Both the position numbers and the translations under genes were made by a program. From Mycobacterium paragordonae (GTDB lineage: Bacteria > Actinomycetota > Actinomycetes > Mycobacteriales > Mycobacteriaceae): a stretch of 64,000 bases of DNA. The notes under the pieces were generated by a model that worked only from the letters and a program-made list of their open reading frames with translations, did not search any database and was not told where the DNA came from. Location: NCBI RefSeq assembly GCF_003614435.1, contig NZ_CP025546.1:744001-808000 (forward strand), written 5' to 3'. Numbering within the stretch: position 1 is the first letter of the stretch; every line of letters starts with the position of its first letter. Shown here piece after piece: positions 1 through 9,410 of the stretch.

Positions 1-1336
1 CCTCGAAGAGGTGGTAGTCGGCGAAGACGGCTGAACAGTTCTGCCGGAACCATTCGATGTTGTCGTGGCCGATTTTTTCGCCGTTGAGCACGAGCGATCC
101 GCTCGCCGGTGGGTACAGGCCCGTAATCAGCTTGGCCAGAGTCGATTTCCCACTTCCATTGCCTCCGACGATGAAGGTGATCTGGCCAGGTTCGAAGCTC
201 AGGTCAACGGGACCGAGATGGAACCCCGGCCCGCTGCCTCGCGGATGGGCGTGGGGGACCGGCGGCGGGCCCGCCTTCGGTGGGGGTGCACCCGGACCCT
301 GCGGAACCGACGGGGCCAGCTCCGACCGATACGTGTAGCTGACGTTGCTCAGGTCCAGCCGGGCATAGCCGGCGGCAGGACGCTCGAGGCAGGGCGGTTG
401 TTCCCTGTCCTGGGGGCCCTCCATGGACAAGTTCAGCGTGCGGATCTTGTTCAGCGCCACGTCGCCGCGCAGCAGTTCCGGGATCTGCCTCATCAGGCTT
501 TGCATCGGCCTCGATAGGAACATCGTGACCAGCAGGTAACTGACCATGGCATCCCTCGGCAGCTGCAGTGCCGCGGCGATCACGAAGAGGATGAGACCCA
601 TTGTGGCGAGCTGGAAGAGCTGACCGAAGCCCTGCGCCGCCGAGAGCCAGGAGCCGGCCCTGACGTTCTGGGTTCGCAGGGTGCGTGCCGACCCGAGCAG
701 GTGGCGATCCATGAAGTCGTGGCGCCGACGCCGGTGCAGCTTAAGTTCCTTGATGCCGAGTGTCATTGCGGAAAACGACCGCAACAGCGCGTCCTCGTTC
801 TCGCGAGCCTGATGGTAGATGCGCCGCACTTGCCGCAGCACCGTCTCAGCGCTGGCGATGCTGATCAACGTGCCCGCGATGGTCACCGCGAACAGCGGAC
901 CCGACACGGCGGCGAGGAATGTCAGAGACCCCAGGATGGTGGTCACGTCGATGCACATGTTGGGGATGGCCGTCACCGCTTGCGACAGCGACCGCACATC
1001 CTCGGTCAGGGTTGCGATGAGCCGGTGTAGTCCCATTCGCTCCAGATCCTCCAGCGGGGCCGAGATCACCTTGGCGCTCAGACCTTCCCGCAGTTGGTAG
1101 ATCGCGTCCTGGGTGAGGCGGATCAGTAGAACCTGGGATAGCACCGCACCGGCCAGCGCCACCGACCCCGTCAGCGCAAAGCGTTGCAGGGTTGCGCCGG
1201 AATGGTTTTCCGGCGACAGCACGCTGTTGAGCAGTGTCAGTAGATAGGTGCTGGCCACGCCGCTGATCAGGCCGGCGACAAAGACGGCCACTATGCGGGC
1301 CCATGAGATCGAGAACAAGAACTTGACGAGTTGCAT
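1..1336 (-). CDS. Cyclic-peptide-type ABC exporter, fused permease-ATPase (partial, C-terminus off window)
   Basis: The minus-strand frame is open from an ATG at 1336 to the window edge (about 445 codons). The N-terminal half has hydrophobic helices typical of an ABC permease. The ATPase part follows, with a Walker A motif GGNGSGKST near residues 390-398; the signature and Walker B lie outside the window. The order TMD then NBD, and the overall look, match the SyrD/PvdE/YojI 'cyclic peptide transporter' family of exporters. The gene starts 49 bp after the pks18 stop on the same strand, so the two are probably co-transcribed, and the exporter may move the pks18 product. That substrate is inference. 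A Pro/Gly-rich insert (around residues 345-370) just before the NBD is unusual. Confidence 0.85.
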   Translation of the reverse strand, partial: MQLVKFLFSISWARIVAVFVAGLISGVASTYLLTLLNSVLSPENHSGATLQRFALTGSVALAGAVLSQVLLIRLTQDAIYQLREGLSAKVISAPLEDLERMGLHRLIATLTEDVRSLSQAVTAIPNMCIDVTTILGSLTFLAAVSGPLFAVTIAGTLISIASAETVLRQVRRIYHQARENEDALLRSFSAMTLGIKELKLHRRRRHDFMDRHLLGSARTLRTQNVRAGSWLSAAQGFGQLFQLATMGLILFVIAAALQLPRDAMVSYLLVTMFLSRPMQSLMRQIPELLRGDVALNKIRTLNLSMEGPQDREQPPCLERPAAGYARLDLSNVSYTYRSELAPSVPQGPGAPPPKAGPPPVPHAHPRGSGPGFHLGPVDLSFEPGQITFIVGGNGSGKSTLAKLITGLYPPASGSLVLNGEKIGHDNIEWFRQNCSAVFADYHLFE

Positions 1337-1385
1337 TGTTGTGAGCCTTTCGAATTCGCCTTGTGACGTGCCGTGGTGTTGGTGC

Positions 1386-2570
1386 TCAGGGGCAGCGGCC
1401 GATGATGTCGAAGACCATTCCTTCGACGGCGACGCCGGGTGCGAAGGAGAACGCCACACCCGTGGAGATGTCGTCCTTCCCGTCTGCCTGTTGCACCATG
1501 AGTTGCAGGACAAAGAGCAGCGAAACGCTGAGCATGTTGCCGAACCGAGCGAGCACATCCCAGCTGGGCGCGGCCTCCTCGACGGCGATGCCCAGCGATC
1601 GGGCCGATTCTTCGATGATCTTCGGTCCGCCCGGATGAATCGCCCACAGATCGATGTCCGATTTCTGTAATCCGTTTTCCCGCAATACCTCGGTGATCGC
1701 GGGGTTGACGCTGTCATAGATGTAAGTCGGCAGGTTCTCCGACAGGTCGCACGTGATGCCGTTGTCGTTGACACCGAGAACGATGCCATCTTCGGCGTCA
1801 TCGAGCAGCGCGCTGAAGCTGTCGCGTATCACCACGTTGCCCTGGTTCAGCGGTTGCTGGCACTCGCTGGCACCGATCACCAGGGCTCCGCACCCGTCAC
1901 CGAAAAGGCTGGAAATGATGACGTCGTTGATGTCGTCGGCGAAAGTGGCGTTGACCGAGCAGAGCTCGATGCACACGACGAGTGCCTTCCTGCTCGGATG
2001 GGCACGAACGTAATCCCGTGCTGTGCGTATGCCGTTCATCGCAGCCGCGCATCCCATGAAATTGACCACGACGCGCGAAACCGAGGGGGCAAGGCCCAGT
2101 TGTTTGACCACCGCTACATCGACACCGGGAGCGACGAAGCCGGTGCTGGTGACAAACACCAGCATTCCTATCTCCGTGGACGGGTCGTCGACGGACGCCA
2201 GGGCCCGCCCGGCCACCTCGACGGCCAAGGGAACTGCCTGGCAGTAAAACAGGTCCATCCGTTGCCGGATCGTTCCCGCCCGGCGCCGCAGCGCATCGAA
2301 TTCGGGCTCTAGCGGGTCGACCACCATCCGTCGGGTGCGGATCATGGTCTTGCGGTACAGGCGCGAAATCCTCTCGCGCTGTTCGGGATTGTCGAAGAGC
2401 GCGGCGACCTGGTCGGCAACCTGTAGCTGATCGACGACATAACCAGGCGTTCCTGTGGCGATGCTCTCGATCACCGCCACCGTGGTCGGAGGGGCGGGGG
2501 GCAGCTGGGCAAGAGTGGCCACGTCGCCGCCGCCCTGCCGGCACATGAGTAGCTCGTCGTTGACGTACAT
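1386..2570 (-). CDS. pks18: Type III polyketide synthase, long-chain alpha-pyrone synthase (Pks18)
   Basis: This 394-aa chalcone-synthase-like enzyme closely resembles M. tuberculosis Pks18 (Rv1372), for example in the stretch LAQLPPAPPTTVAVIE. Pks18 condenses long-chain acyl-CoA starters with malonyl-CoA to give tri- and tetraketide alpha-pyrones. The catalytic triad is visible: Cys174 in NFMGC, His312 in AIHPGG and Asn345 in RFGNM. I chose the ATG at 2570 because GAAGGA sits six bases upstream and the length then matches the family; an in-frame ATG at 2603 would add 11 residues. The b5-desaturase gene lies 160 bp upstream on the same strand, as for Rv1371-Rv1372. Downstream there is an ABC exporter here, whereas M. 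tuberculosis has a sulfotransferase. Confidence 0.95.
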   Translation of the reverse strand: MYVNDELLMCRQGGGDVATLAQLPPAPPTTVAVIESIATGTPGYVVDQLQVADQVAALFDNPEQRERISRLYRKTMIRTRRMVVDPLEPEFDALRRRAGTIRQRMDLFYCQAVPLAVEVAGRALASVDDPSTEIGMLVFVTSTGFVAPGVDVAVVKQLGLAPSVSRVVVNFMGCAAAMNGIRTARDYVRAHPSRKALVVCIELCSVNATFADDINDVIISSLFGDGCGALVIGASECQQPLNQGNVVIRDSFSALLDDAEDGIVLGVNDNGITCDLSENLPTYIYDSVNPAITEVLRENGLQKSDIDLWAIHPGGPKIIEESARSLGIAVEEAAPSWDVLARFGNMLSVSLLFVLQLMVQQADGKDDISTGVAFSFAPGVAVEGMVFDIIGRCP

Positions 2571-2730
2571 ATGCGTTCCTTCTTCAAAGTCGTTCGGCGG
2601 CAACGATGATCGGTGATCGATCTCCGATGTGTCCGCAACTGTGATTCAGTTACTGGTAGTTTCGGTGCGGGATATTGGCGAAAGCTCTACGGATTCTTGG
2701 TGTCTGGCGGTTGTATGCGGCTAGACGGTC

Positions 2731-4248
2731 CTATACCGAGCCGAGGCCGCCGAAACCGGACGCCGCGTAGGCGACGCTGGCGCGCCAGGCTTGCGGAGAG
2801 CAATGTTCGCGGAAGAATCCCCATTGCTTTTCCTCCGCCTGGCGGGAGGGCGACAGGAGATATGTGCGGGCAAGCTTCGGCAGCCGATCGGTGACGAAAC
2901 TCTTTGCGGGAAGCCACTCGACACCGAACCTCGCCGCCTCTTCGCGCAGCACGTCCTCGCTGGCGATGTTGGCGAACCCGCTGCCCTGATACGGCAGCAG
3001 ATGGTGCGCGCGGTGTGGACTCAGGCCGGCGGACAGGAAGCAGTCGACGTAGCGGTTGCCGATTACCTTCAGATCGTAGGCCTCAGTGAGTTGGTGTATG
3101 CCCCAGTCGTCGGCATCATCGGCCGCGGGCGGGTCGGTGTCTTCTTCGAAGTCATGGCTTGAGACGATCAGGAACGTGCTGATCCACAGGGTCGCCACGA
3201 ATTGCAAAGCCCAGGAAAAGAAATCACCGGCCACCACGTAGGCCACCAGCTCGCCGATGAGTAGCAGGCGCAGGCCTATCGACCCGGCGAAGTGCGGAAT
3301 TGCGTTGCGCCAGGTTCCGTAGACCTCTTTGACGCCGATCTTGCGCGTGATTCTGACGACGTCCACGATCCGGATGGGCATGCCGGTGATCAGGTGGCCG
3401 AACTTGTGAAACGTGTGGACAGGCACCCGCAGCAGGCGAGGCAACCGCATCATCATCGTGAACACGTTCTTCTTGATGTCGACGTCACTCTGAGTGTGGG
3501 GGTGGTGAAGCAGCGTGTGTCCGTCTGCCGTCACCAATCCCAGCGCCACGTAGTTGATGTCGAAGGCACTCGCGAAGACCCTGGCGAGTCCTTTTTGCCT
3601 GCGGTGCACGGCGTAGTGTCCGAAGCCGGCCAGGGAGCACCGCAACAGCACCATTGCGATCACGAAGAGCGGCAACGGTATCCAGCCTGGTTCGGTCAGT
3701 CGCAGGCCTTGTACCGCGACGTATGCGACGGCCAGACCCGCGACCACCGCGTTGAACAGCCTGTCCATCTTGACGATTCGCGCAGCTAGCCGAGGTTCCC
3801 GCAGTCGCGCCTTCACCCGGTGCAGCAGGTCGTCCTTGTCGTCAAATCGGTACTTCGGGGTGTCCCGCCAGCTGTTGAAGTCTTCCTTGAACAGGAATTC
3901 CGGTGCGTTGCACTTGGGGTGAACGTCCCGGGGGCGGGCGTCACGGTCCAGCGCGTACCGCTCGAGGAGTCTTTCGATCCCCTCCGGATTCTTGTGGTAC
4001 GCCTGGATGATCGAGGTGATATCGCGGTTCTTCGTGCGGCCGATGAAGAAAGCTCCGCCCGGATGTTTGGCGATCCAGTCGGACAAGTCGTAGGCGCGTC
4101 CCTTGTAGACCCACACATCGGGCGGCCCACCGGCCGGAGGGCCGGGCGGAGGTCGATGCGAATCGGCCTCGGGGTGGTCCGGTCCTGGCCCCGGGTCGGT
4201 AGGACGACGGGAGTCTTGCTCCCGGGGGGCTGGTAGCTCGATGGTCAT
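2731..4248 (-). CDS. Cytochrome b5-domain fatty acid desaturase-like membrane protein (Rv1371-type)
   Basis: A 505-aa protein. After a Pro-rich N-terminus comes a cytochrome b5-like haem domain (residues 45-100, HPGG at 62-65). Membrane helices and the histidine clusters of a membrane di-iron desaturase/hydroxylase follow: HYAVH at 211-215, HTLLHHPH at 244-251, HKFGH at 281-285 and HRAHH at 412-416. The b5 fusion implies electron delivery to the di-iron site. It is likely to modify a fatty acyl chain at the membrane, and the next gene, pks18, uses long acyl starters. The substrate and the position of modification cannot be read from sequence. ATG start at 4248; the 230 bp upstream separate it from a divergent reductase gene. 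Confidence 0.9.
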   Translation of the reverse strand: MTIELPAPREQDSRRPTDPGPGPDHPEADSHRPPPGPPAGGPPDVWVYKGRAYDLSDWIAKHPGGAFFIGRTKNRDITSIIQAYHKNPEGIERLLERYALDRDARPRDVHPKCNAPEFLFKEDFNSWRDTPKYRFDDKDDLLHRVKARLREPRLAARIVKMDRLFNAVVAGLAVAYVAVQGLRLTEPGWIPLPLFVIAMVLLRCSLAGFGHYAVHRRQKGLARVFASAFDINYVALGLVTADGHTLLHHPHTQSDVDIKKNVFTMMMRLPRLLRVPVHTFHKFGHLITGMPIRIVDVVRITRKIGVKEVYGTWRNAIPHFAGSIGLRLLLIGELVAYVVAGDFFSWALQFVATLWISTFLIVSSHDFEEDTDPPAADDADDWGIHQLTEAYDLKVIGNRYVDCFLSAGLSPHRAHHLLPYQGSGFANIASEDVLREEAARFGVEWLPAKSFVTDRLPKLARTYLLSPSRQAEEKQWGFFREHCSPQAWRASVAYAASGFGGLGSV

Positions 4249-4478
4249 TTCGTTCCTTTGGCGTGCCTGCGTTGGCGGTGGTCGATTCGCTGCGCGATCC
4301 GTACCGCCGTGAGTTGGGCCAGCTTGGGACGACAGCCTTGGCGGATTCGCAAGAAATGCTTGGCGTCATGCGGGCAGCCGCATCGATCACTCGTCAAGGG
4401 CAATGCCGGGCGCCGACTGTGGCGGATATCCCGTGTGGCGTCGCGATCAGTTTTGCCTTCCGGGGCAGTCTGAACTGC

Positions 4479-5045
4479 ATGGGCAAACTCATCTATGGCT
4501 TCAACGTGTCGTTGGACGGATACATCGCCGACGCGCAGGGCAACATCGACTGGTCCGAACCGAGCGAAGAACTGCACCAATCCTGGAATGACTTCGAGCG
4601 GGAGACGGCCCTGGCGTTCTACGGCCGGCGGCTCTACGAACTGATGTCCGCGTACTGGCCGACCGCCGATCAGGCCCCGGACGCCACCCCGATCATCATC
4701 GACTTCGCCCGCATCTGGCGCGACATGCCCAAGGTCGTGTTCTCCCGCACTCTGCAGTCCGTCGACTGGAACTCCCGCTTGGAACGCGGCGACCCCGTCG
4801 AGGTGGTGAGGAGGCTGAAAGCCGAGACCGAGGGCCATCTGGAGGTGGCGGGCGCGACGCTGGCCGCACCGATCGTGCAGGCCGGACTGGTAGACGAATT
4901 CCGAATCGTCGTCGCGCCCACCGCAGTGGGCGGCGGCACCCCGTTCTTCCCGAACCTGCCATCATGGATCTCGTTGCGGCTGTTAGAGAACCGCACTTTC
5001 CCGGGCGGCACGGTCCTGCTGCGGTACGAAGCGAAACGGGACTGA
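4479..5045 (+). CDS. Dihydrofolate reductase family protein (RibD C-terminal domain)
   Basis: A 188-aa protein beginning MGKLIYGFNVSLDGYIAD, the usual first strand and loop of RibD_C/DHFR-like reductases. The frame stays open upstream to 4263, but the family homology begins at the ATG at 4479. Near the end, LEVAGATLAAPIVQAGLVDEF and the following PTAVGGGTPFFP are the conserved C-terminal features of the family. These proteins are presumed NADPH-dependent reductases; most members have no known substrate and are not the essential DHFR. It is divergent from the desaturase cluster. No strong ribosome binding site is visible, so the start is slightly uncertain. Confidence 0.85.
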   Translation: MGKLIYGFNVSLDGYIADAQGNIDWSEPSEELHQSWNDFERETALAFYGRRLYELMSAYWPTADQAPDATPIIIDFARIWRDMPKVVFSRTLQSVDWNSRLERGDPVEVVRRLKAETEGHLEVAGATLAAPIVQAGLVDEFRIVVAPTAVGGGTPFFPNLPSWISLRLLENRTFPGGTVLLRYEAKRD

Positions 5046-5121
5046 TCGGAAGGGAGTGTAGGGGCGGGCAACAGTTACCGCGCCGTAAGGCCCCAGGAGT
5101 CGTCGCGTCGGCCTCGCGCGC

Positions 5122-5586
5122 CTACAGGCTTTGCAATGTCGTGAACGAGATCCAGATGCCGGCGACGATGAGCACCGATACGAACAACAGAAACGGCACC
5201 ATGTCCTCCCAATCGCTCTTTCCATCGCCAAGAGCCAGGGATGACGTCGCGGAATCGGCCGGATCGTAGCGAACCTCGACCTCGGTTCCCACGGCGTAGC
5301 GCTTCAGCAACTTCGCGCAATCCGACTTGGAGTTACCGCTAGGCCTGAATCCGCCCCAGTGCTTGACCCCTTCTACCTCGTAGCGATATGTGGCGTCCAG
5401 GTGGTAACTGGCATTGCCTTCAGAGTCCGTGAACTTGACGATTTCGGAGCGCGTCACAAAAGCCGGCACGGTTGGCCACGTGCGGGCACCTTGGCTCAGG
5501 CGAATCCGTCGAATGAACCAGATCAGAGCCGAAACACCAGCCGCGACGAATACCGCGCCGACGATGAGATACGGCCAGTCGTGCAT
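5122..5586 (-). CDS. DUF3592 membrane protein
   Basis: A 154-aa protein with one hydrophobic helix at each end (about residues 5-25 and 128-150). Between them is a soluble beta-rich DUF3592 domain (YHLDATYRYEVEGVKHWGG, then VGTEVEVRYDPADS). The chosen ATG at 5586 has GGAGG six bases upstream. Function is unknown for this family. It faces away from the lipoprotein gene that begins at 5819, and their promoters share the 230-bp gap. Confidence 0.75.
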   Translation of the reverse strand: MHDWPYLIVGAVFVAAGVSALIWFIRRIRLSQGARTWPTVPAFVTRSEIVKFTDSEGNASYHLDATYRYEVEGVKHWGGFRPSGNSKSDCAKLLKRYAVGTEVEVRYDPADSATSSLALGDGKSDWEDMVPFLLFVSVLIVAGIWISFTTLQSL

Positions 5587-5818
5587 CGCGAACCTCCGAG
5601 ACCCCGAGGCGAACAATAGTCCGTCCGGCGGTGGCCGGCGGTGTGAATCTGAGGCACGGTGAGATCTGGGCGCAGACTCGATGCCGTGATGACAGCCTCG
5701 AATGAAGGAGGTCCGGCGCAACGCTTCTCGATGATGTCGGTAGGAAAGACTTCCAGCGCCGCCGGGCGCACGCCCGCACGATTGACCCTTCGAAGAGGCT
5801 GATCGAGGATGGGTCATC

Positions 5819-6580
5819 GTGCGACGGCTCGCTATCGCCCTGATTGCCGTGGCTTGCAGCGCGGCCTGCAGTGCGCCAGCGGGTGGTCCTGCAGCGCCGA
5901 GTGCGACAACCGCCACCCCAGCCTCTGGTGCGAACGCGACCGACTCCACTCCCGCATCCCCGACCAACGGGGTGCCCCCGGTTTCCCCAGAGGCGCGCGC
6001 GGTGGGTTTCGTCGACGTCCGGACGGCCGTTCCCAATGCGATCATCGATCTCCGCTACGCCACGTCAAACAATTTCGTGCACGCGCCCTTGTATCCCGCC
6101 GATGCCCGGTGCTTGGTGCACGAATCCATGGTGCCGGGTCTGGCTGCGGCGGCAGGGGCTCTGCACCAGGGAGAAGCGTTGGTCTTCTGGGACTGCTACC
6201 GGCCGCACGACGTGCAGGTCCGGATGTTCCAGGCGGTGCCCGATCCCAGTTGGGTGGCCCGTCCGGGCCAGTATTCGCGCAGCCACGAGGCGGGGCGCTC
6301 GGTTGACCTAACGATCGCGAACACCCAAGAACAGTGCCCACCAGGAAATCGCGCGGGCAGTCTGTGCCTGACCGACATGGGCACGGACTTCGACGAATTC
6401 TCCTCTCGCGCAAATGCATTCGCAACCCAGGGGGTCAGTGAAACCGAGCAGGCCAACCGCGCTCGGCTGCGCGACGCCATGGGCACCGGTGGGCTGACCC
6501 CATACTCAGGCGAGTGGTGGCACTTCGACGGTCCCGACGCGAACGTCGAGCGCTCGATCATCAACGTTCCCGTGAACTGA
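5819..6580 (+). CDS. VanX-type D-Ala-D-Ala dipeptidase-like lipoprotein (M15D)
   Basis: A 253-aa protein. A signal peptide ends in a lipobox (SAAC, Cys17), so it is probably an outer-leaflet lipoprotein. After a Pro/Thr/Ala linker (18-60) comes a complete M15D peptidase domain. The zinc ligands are recognisable: His156 and Asp163 in SRSHEAGRSVD and His235 in GEWWHFDG, with Glu232 as catalytic base. Cytoplasmic VanX cleaves D-Ala-D-Ala, but an exported form would instead meet periplasmic dipeptide or peptidoglycan-derived peptides. GTG start at 5819 behind a GAGG-type site. It converges with the kinase gene, with only 5 bp between the stops. Confidence 0.9.
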   Translation: MRRLAIALIAVACSAACSAPAGGPAAPSATTATPASGANATDSTPASPTNGVPPVSPEARAVGFVDVRTAVPNAIIDLRYATSNNFVHAPLYPADARCLVHESMVPGLAAAAGALHQGEALVFWDCYRPHDVQVRMFQAVPDPSWVARPGQYSRSHEAGRSVDLTIANTQEQCPPGNRAGSLCLTDMGTDFDEFSSRANAFATQGVSETEQANRARLRDAMGTGGLTPYSGEWWHFDGPDANVERSIINVPVN

Positions 6581-6585
6581 GCCGG

Positions 6586-8205
6586 TTAGCGGATCGCCGA
6601 ACGGCGCATGGTCGCGTAGATCGTGAAGGTCCGGTGCTGTGACGCCGCGTAGTACGTGGACATGTAGGAAAGCGTGCCGTCGGTGCGCGGGGTGAGAGTG
6701 ACCTCCGCCGGCACGCAGCTGCCGCGTGTGATCCGTTCGGAGACCAACCGCGTCCCGTTGTCTCCGACGCCATGCTGGGTCCATGTGCCGGCGCAGCCGA
6801 GTTGGGGATAGCTGACGGTGCCGGTGAGCTGTGCACCGTCAACGATGTCGGCGGTCACGTCGAAGCCGTATTGGTCGCCGGAGACGGGTCCAGACCAGGT
6901 GCCGCTCAGCGACATCGTCGCCTCGGTCGGCTCGGTGGAGGATGACGTGGGAGGGGTGGTGACAGGAGGGTTGGAGGCGGGCGACGTTGGACCGGAGCTC
7001 GGCGTTGATGCCTCCACGCCGGAGTGTTCGCTGGCGCCGTTACGCCCTGCGATGACGGCGGTGGTCACAATCACGGCGGCCAGCACCGCGGCAGCCCCGA
7101 GGCCGATCGCAGCCTTGCCGCGCGTCGAAAACCCGCGGCGTCGAGCACCTGCCGGCGGTGGCGGACCTTCCGGAGGCTGCACCGGCAGGCTCGGGCGGCT
7201 CGGCGCGCTTGGGCTGCCCAATTGAGTGGGAGCGGCGGCCCACACCGTATCCACGTGCCCGGCGTCGCCGACAGCAGGCGGGTGCTGCAACTCGGTGTTC
7301 AACGCGACATGCGGCGCGGCCATGGTCGGCGCAGCGGGGGACGGGATTGGCCGCGGCACTGGGGTGGTGATGGCGTCTTTGGCGGCGCTCGCCAAGTCCA
7401 GTGTGGAGGCGTAGCGCTGGCCGGGGTCTTTGGCCATGCCGGTGGCGATCACCTGATCGAGCTGTGGTGGCAGGCCCGCGTGCATCATCGATGGCTGCGG
7501 CGGCGGCATGGTCAGATGAGCGGTGATCTGTTGCTCGATACTTTTACCGGGAAAGGGCGGCAGCCCGGTCAGGCACTCATACAGCACGCAGGTCAACGCG
7601 TAGATGTCGCCGCGGGGATCGTTCTGGCCGGTGCTGATGCGCTCGGGGGCCATGTAGGCCCAGGTGCCGATCACCGTGCCGGCTTTGGTCAGCGAGGTCT
7701 CGCCAACGGCGCGGGCGATGCCGAAGTCGATCAGGTAGGCGAAGTCGTGCTCGGCGATAAGGATGTTCGACGGCTTGACGTCGCGGTGCACCAACCCGAT
7801 CCGGTGCGCCGCGTGCAGCGCCGCGGCGATCTGGTCGATGATCGCTAGTGCCCGTCCCGGCGGCAGCGGGCCGTCCGCCAGCATGCTGTGCAGGTCGCGG
7901 CCCCTGATCAGCCGCATCGTCACATACAGGCGTCCCTCGATTTGCCCGAAGTCATAGATCGGCACCACATGAGGCTCGTCGAGCCCCGCTGCGGCGTGAG
8001 CCTCCCGGCGAAACCGCTCCTGATAGACATCGTCGTTGGCGAATTCTTCCGGTAGCACCTTGAGCGCCACCGTCCGATCCATCACGGTGTCATAAGCTCG
8101 CCACACCGCGCCCATGCCGCCGCGGCCCAGCAACTCGATCAACCGGTAGCGTCCGAATGGCGTGCCCTCAGCCAGGGACCCCGGCGGTGTCTGCGCAGTT
8201 TCCAT
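6586..8205 (-). CDS. Receptor-type serine/threonine protein kinase (Pkn family)
   Basis: A 539-aa transmembrane kinase. The N-terminal Hanks-type domain has the glycine loop GRGGMG (27-32), Lys49, the catalytic loop HRDVKPSN with Asp142, and DFG at 160-162. The activation segment contains Ser/Thr sites before APE. A Pro-rich juxtamembrane linker (about 270-355) and one membrane helix (363-387) lead to a Ser/Thr/Pro linker and an extracytoplasmic domain of about 110 residues with two cysteines (PQLGC, RGSC). There are no PASTA repeats, so it is not PknB. It resembles PknF/PknJ-like receptor kinases in layout. The ATG at 8205 follows GAAAGGGG; the frame is open to 8451 but without family similarity. 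Confidence 0.93.
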   Translation of the reverse strand: METAQTPPGSLAEGTPFGRYRLIELLGRGGMGAVWRAYDTVMDRTVALKVLPEEFANDDVYQERFRREAHAAAGLDEPHVVPIYDFGQIEGRLYVTMRLIRGRDLHSMLADGPLPPGRALAIIDQIAAALHAAHRIGLVHRDVKPSNILIAEHDFAYLIDFGIARAVGETSLTKAGTVIGTWAYMAPERISTGQNDPRGDIYALTCVLYECLTGLPPFPGKSIEQQITAHLTMPPPQPSMMHAGLPPQLDQVIATGMAKDPGQRYASTLDLASAAKDAITTPVPRPIPSPAAPTMAAPHVALNTELQHPPAVGDAGHVDTVWAAAPTQLGSPSAPSRPSLPVQPPEGPPPPAGARRRGFSTRGKAAIGLGAAAVLAAVIVTTAVIAGRNGASEHSGVEASTPSSGPTSPASNPPVTTPPTSSSTEPTEATMSLSGTWSGPVSGDQYGFDVTADIVDGAQLTGTVSYPQLGCAGTWTQHGVGDNGTRLVSERITRGSCVPAEVTLTPRTDGTLSYMSTYYAASQHRTFTIYATMRRSAIR

Positions 8206-8531
8206 CCGCTCGCCCCTTTCGACCGAGTTCCTTTGGTGTAGCCGGACGCCGGTGAGCGCCGCAATGGACGTCGGGATCGCCTGTCCCGTATTGCCCGGGC
8301 CTGTAATTCTGTCGCGGCATGGCGGATGGGTGTAGGGCCGATTGTCCCTGGCTGCGGTGGTCTTTTGGTGCGAGCCGGTTCGGCGCGGTGACGACCCTCG
8401 CACCACATAAACAAGCGGTATGTCTAGGGATGGCTGGCCAACGACGAACATCGGAAATCGTGCGCGCGAACTTCTGGCTCAAGGTTGCCTCATCGTGTGC
8501 CGAACACCCGTCACTCGGGCATGCTGCTGGG

Positions 8532-9410
8532 GTGCTGTTGCTCAGCCGGATAACCGGACAAAGCGTGCTGAGTCCCGACGGGGGTGTGGTCGGTCGCCTC
8601 GCCGACCTGACTGTCGAACTGGACGAGCAGCCCGGGCGGTGCCTGGTCAAGCGACTCCTCGTGCAGCGCCACCGGGCGCCGGACCTCCTGTCGCCGTGGG
8701 CCGCGGTCGAGAGTTTCCGGCACACGGGGTTGGTGCTCGCACACGGCACCGATGATCCGGCCGCATTCGCGATCACCTCGATCACCGAAACGCTGGGAGA
8801 CGACGAAATCCTGCTGGGGCGCGACGTGCTCGACACCCAGGTCGTCGACGTGGTGGGCCAGCGACTGGCCCGGGTCGCCGAGGTGGTGCTCGCCCGCACC
8901 AGCCAGAACCGGCTCGAGCTCGTCGGCGTCGAGGTCGGATTTGGCGGGGTGCTGCGGCGGCTCGGCCTACGCCGACTGGCGGCGCGCGCCGGGGAGGACG
9001 CCCTCGCATGGACCGATCTGCACCTGACCTCGGAGCGCGGTCATGCCGTGCAGCTCGCAACCCCACGATCGGCGGTACACCACCTCGATGCGCGAGGACT
9101 CGCTGCACTGGTGAGCCGGCTCGACACCGAGTCGGCCACCGAGATTCTTGCCGTCCGGGGCCCCCGCGTCGCCGCCGAGGTCATCCGCGCCAGCCACCCG
9201 GACGTGGGGGAGCGGGTGCTGCGGGCGATGCCCCACGAGGATGCCGCCGAAACCGTAGCCGCCATGCCCGCCGACCATGCGACCCGATGGCGGGACCGCC
9301 TCGCAGGGACGCCCACGCTCCTCGACAGACCCCTCCTCCGCTCGCAAGTTTGGCCTCGCCGGCGTCACGCCCCAGCCGGCGGTAGGGGAGCCGAGAGGCC
9401 GAAGCCTTGA
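8532..9410 (+). CDS. PRC-barrel and MgtE intracellular N-domain protein
   Basis: A 292-aa soluble protein. The first part looks like two PRC-barrel-like modules (SRITGQSVLSPDGGVVGRL; LLGRDVLDTQVVDVVGQRL). The second part resembles the MgtE intracellular N domain (LAALVSRLDTESATEILAV; VLRAMPHEDAAETVAAMP), which senses Mg2+ in MgtE channels. No channel domain is attached. It overlaps the start of the Nramp-like gene (TTGA), so the two are translationally coupled and probably form a transporter with a regulatory partner. I placed the start at the GTG at 8532 where homology begins; upstream in-frame ATGs at 8319 and about 8430 are possible. Confidence 0.8.
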   Translation: MLLLSRITGQSVLSPDGGVVGRLADLTVELDEQPGRCLVKRLLVQRHRAPDLLSPWAAVESFRHTGLVLAHGTDDPAAFAITSITETLGDDEILLGRDVLDTQVVDVVGQRLARVAEVVLARTSQNRLELVGVEVGFGGVLRRLGLRRLAARAGEDALAWTDLHLTSERGHAVQLATPRSAVHHLDARGLAALVSRLDTESATEILAVRGPRVAAEVIRASHPDVGERVLRAMPHEDAAETVAAMPADHATRWRDRLAGTPTLLDRPLLRSQVWPRRRHAPAGGRGAERPKP

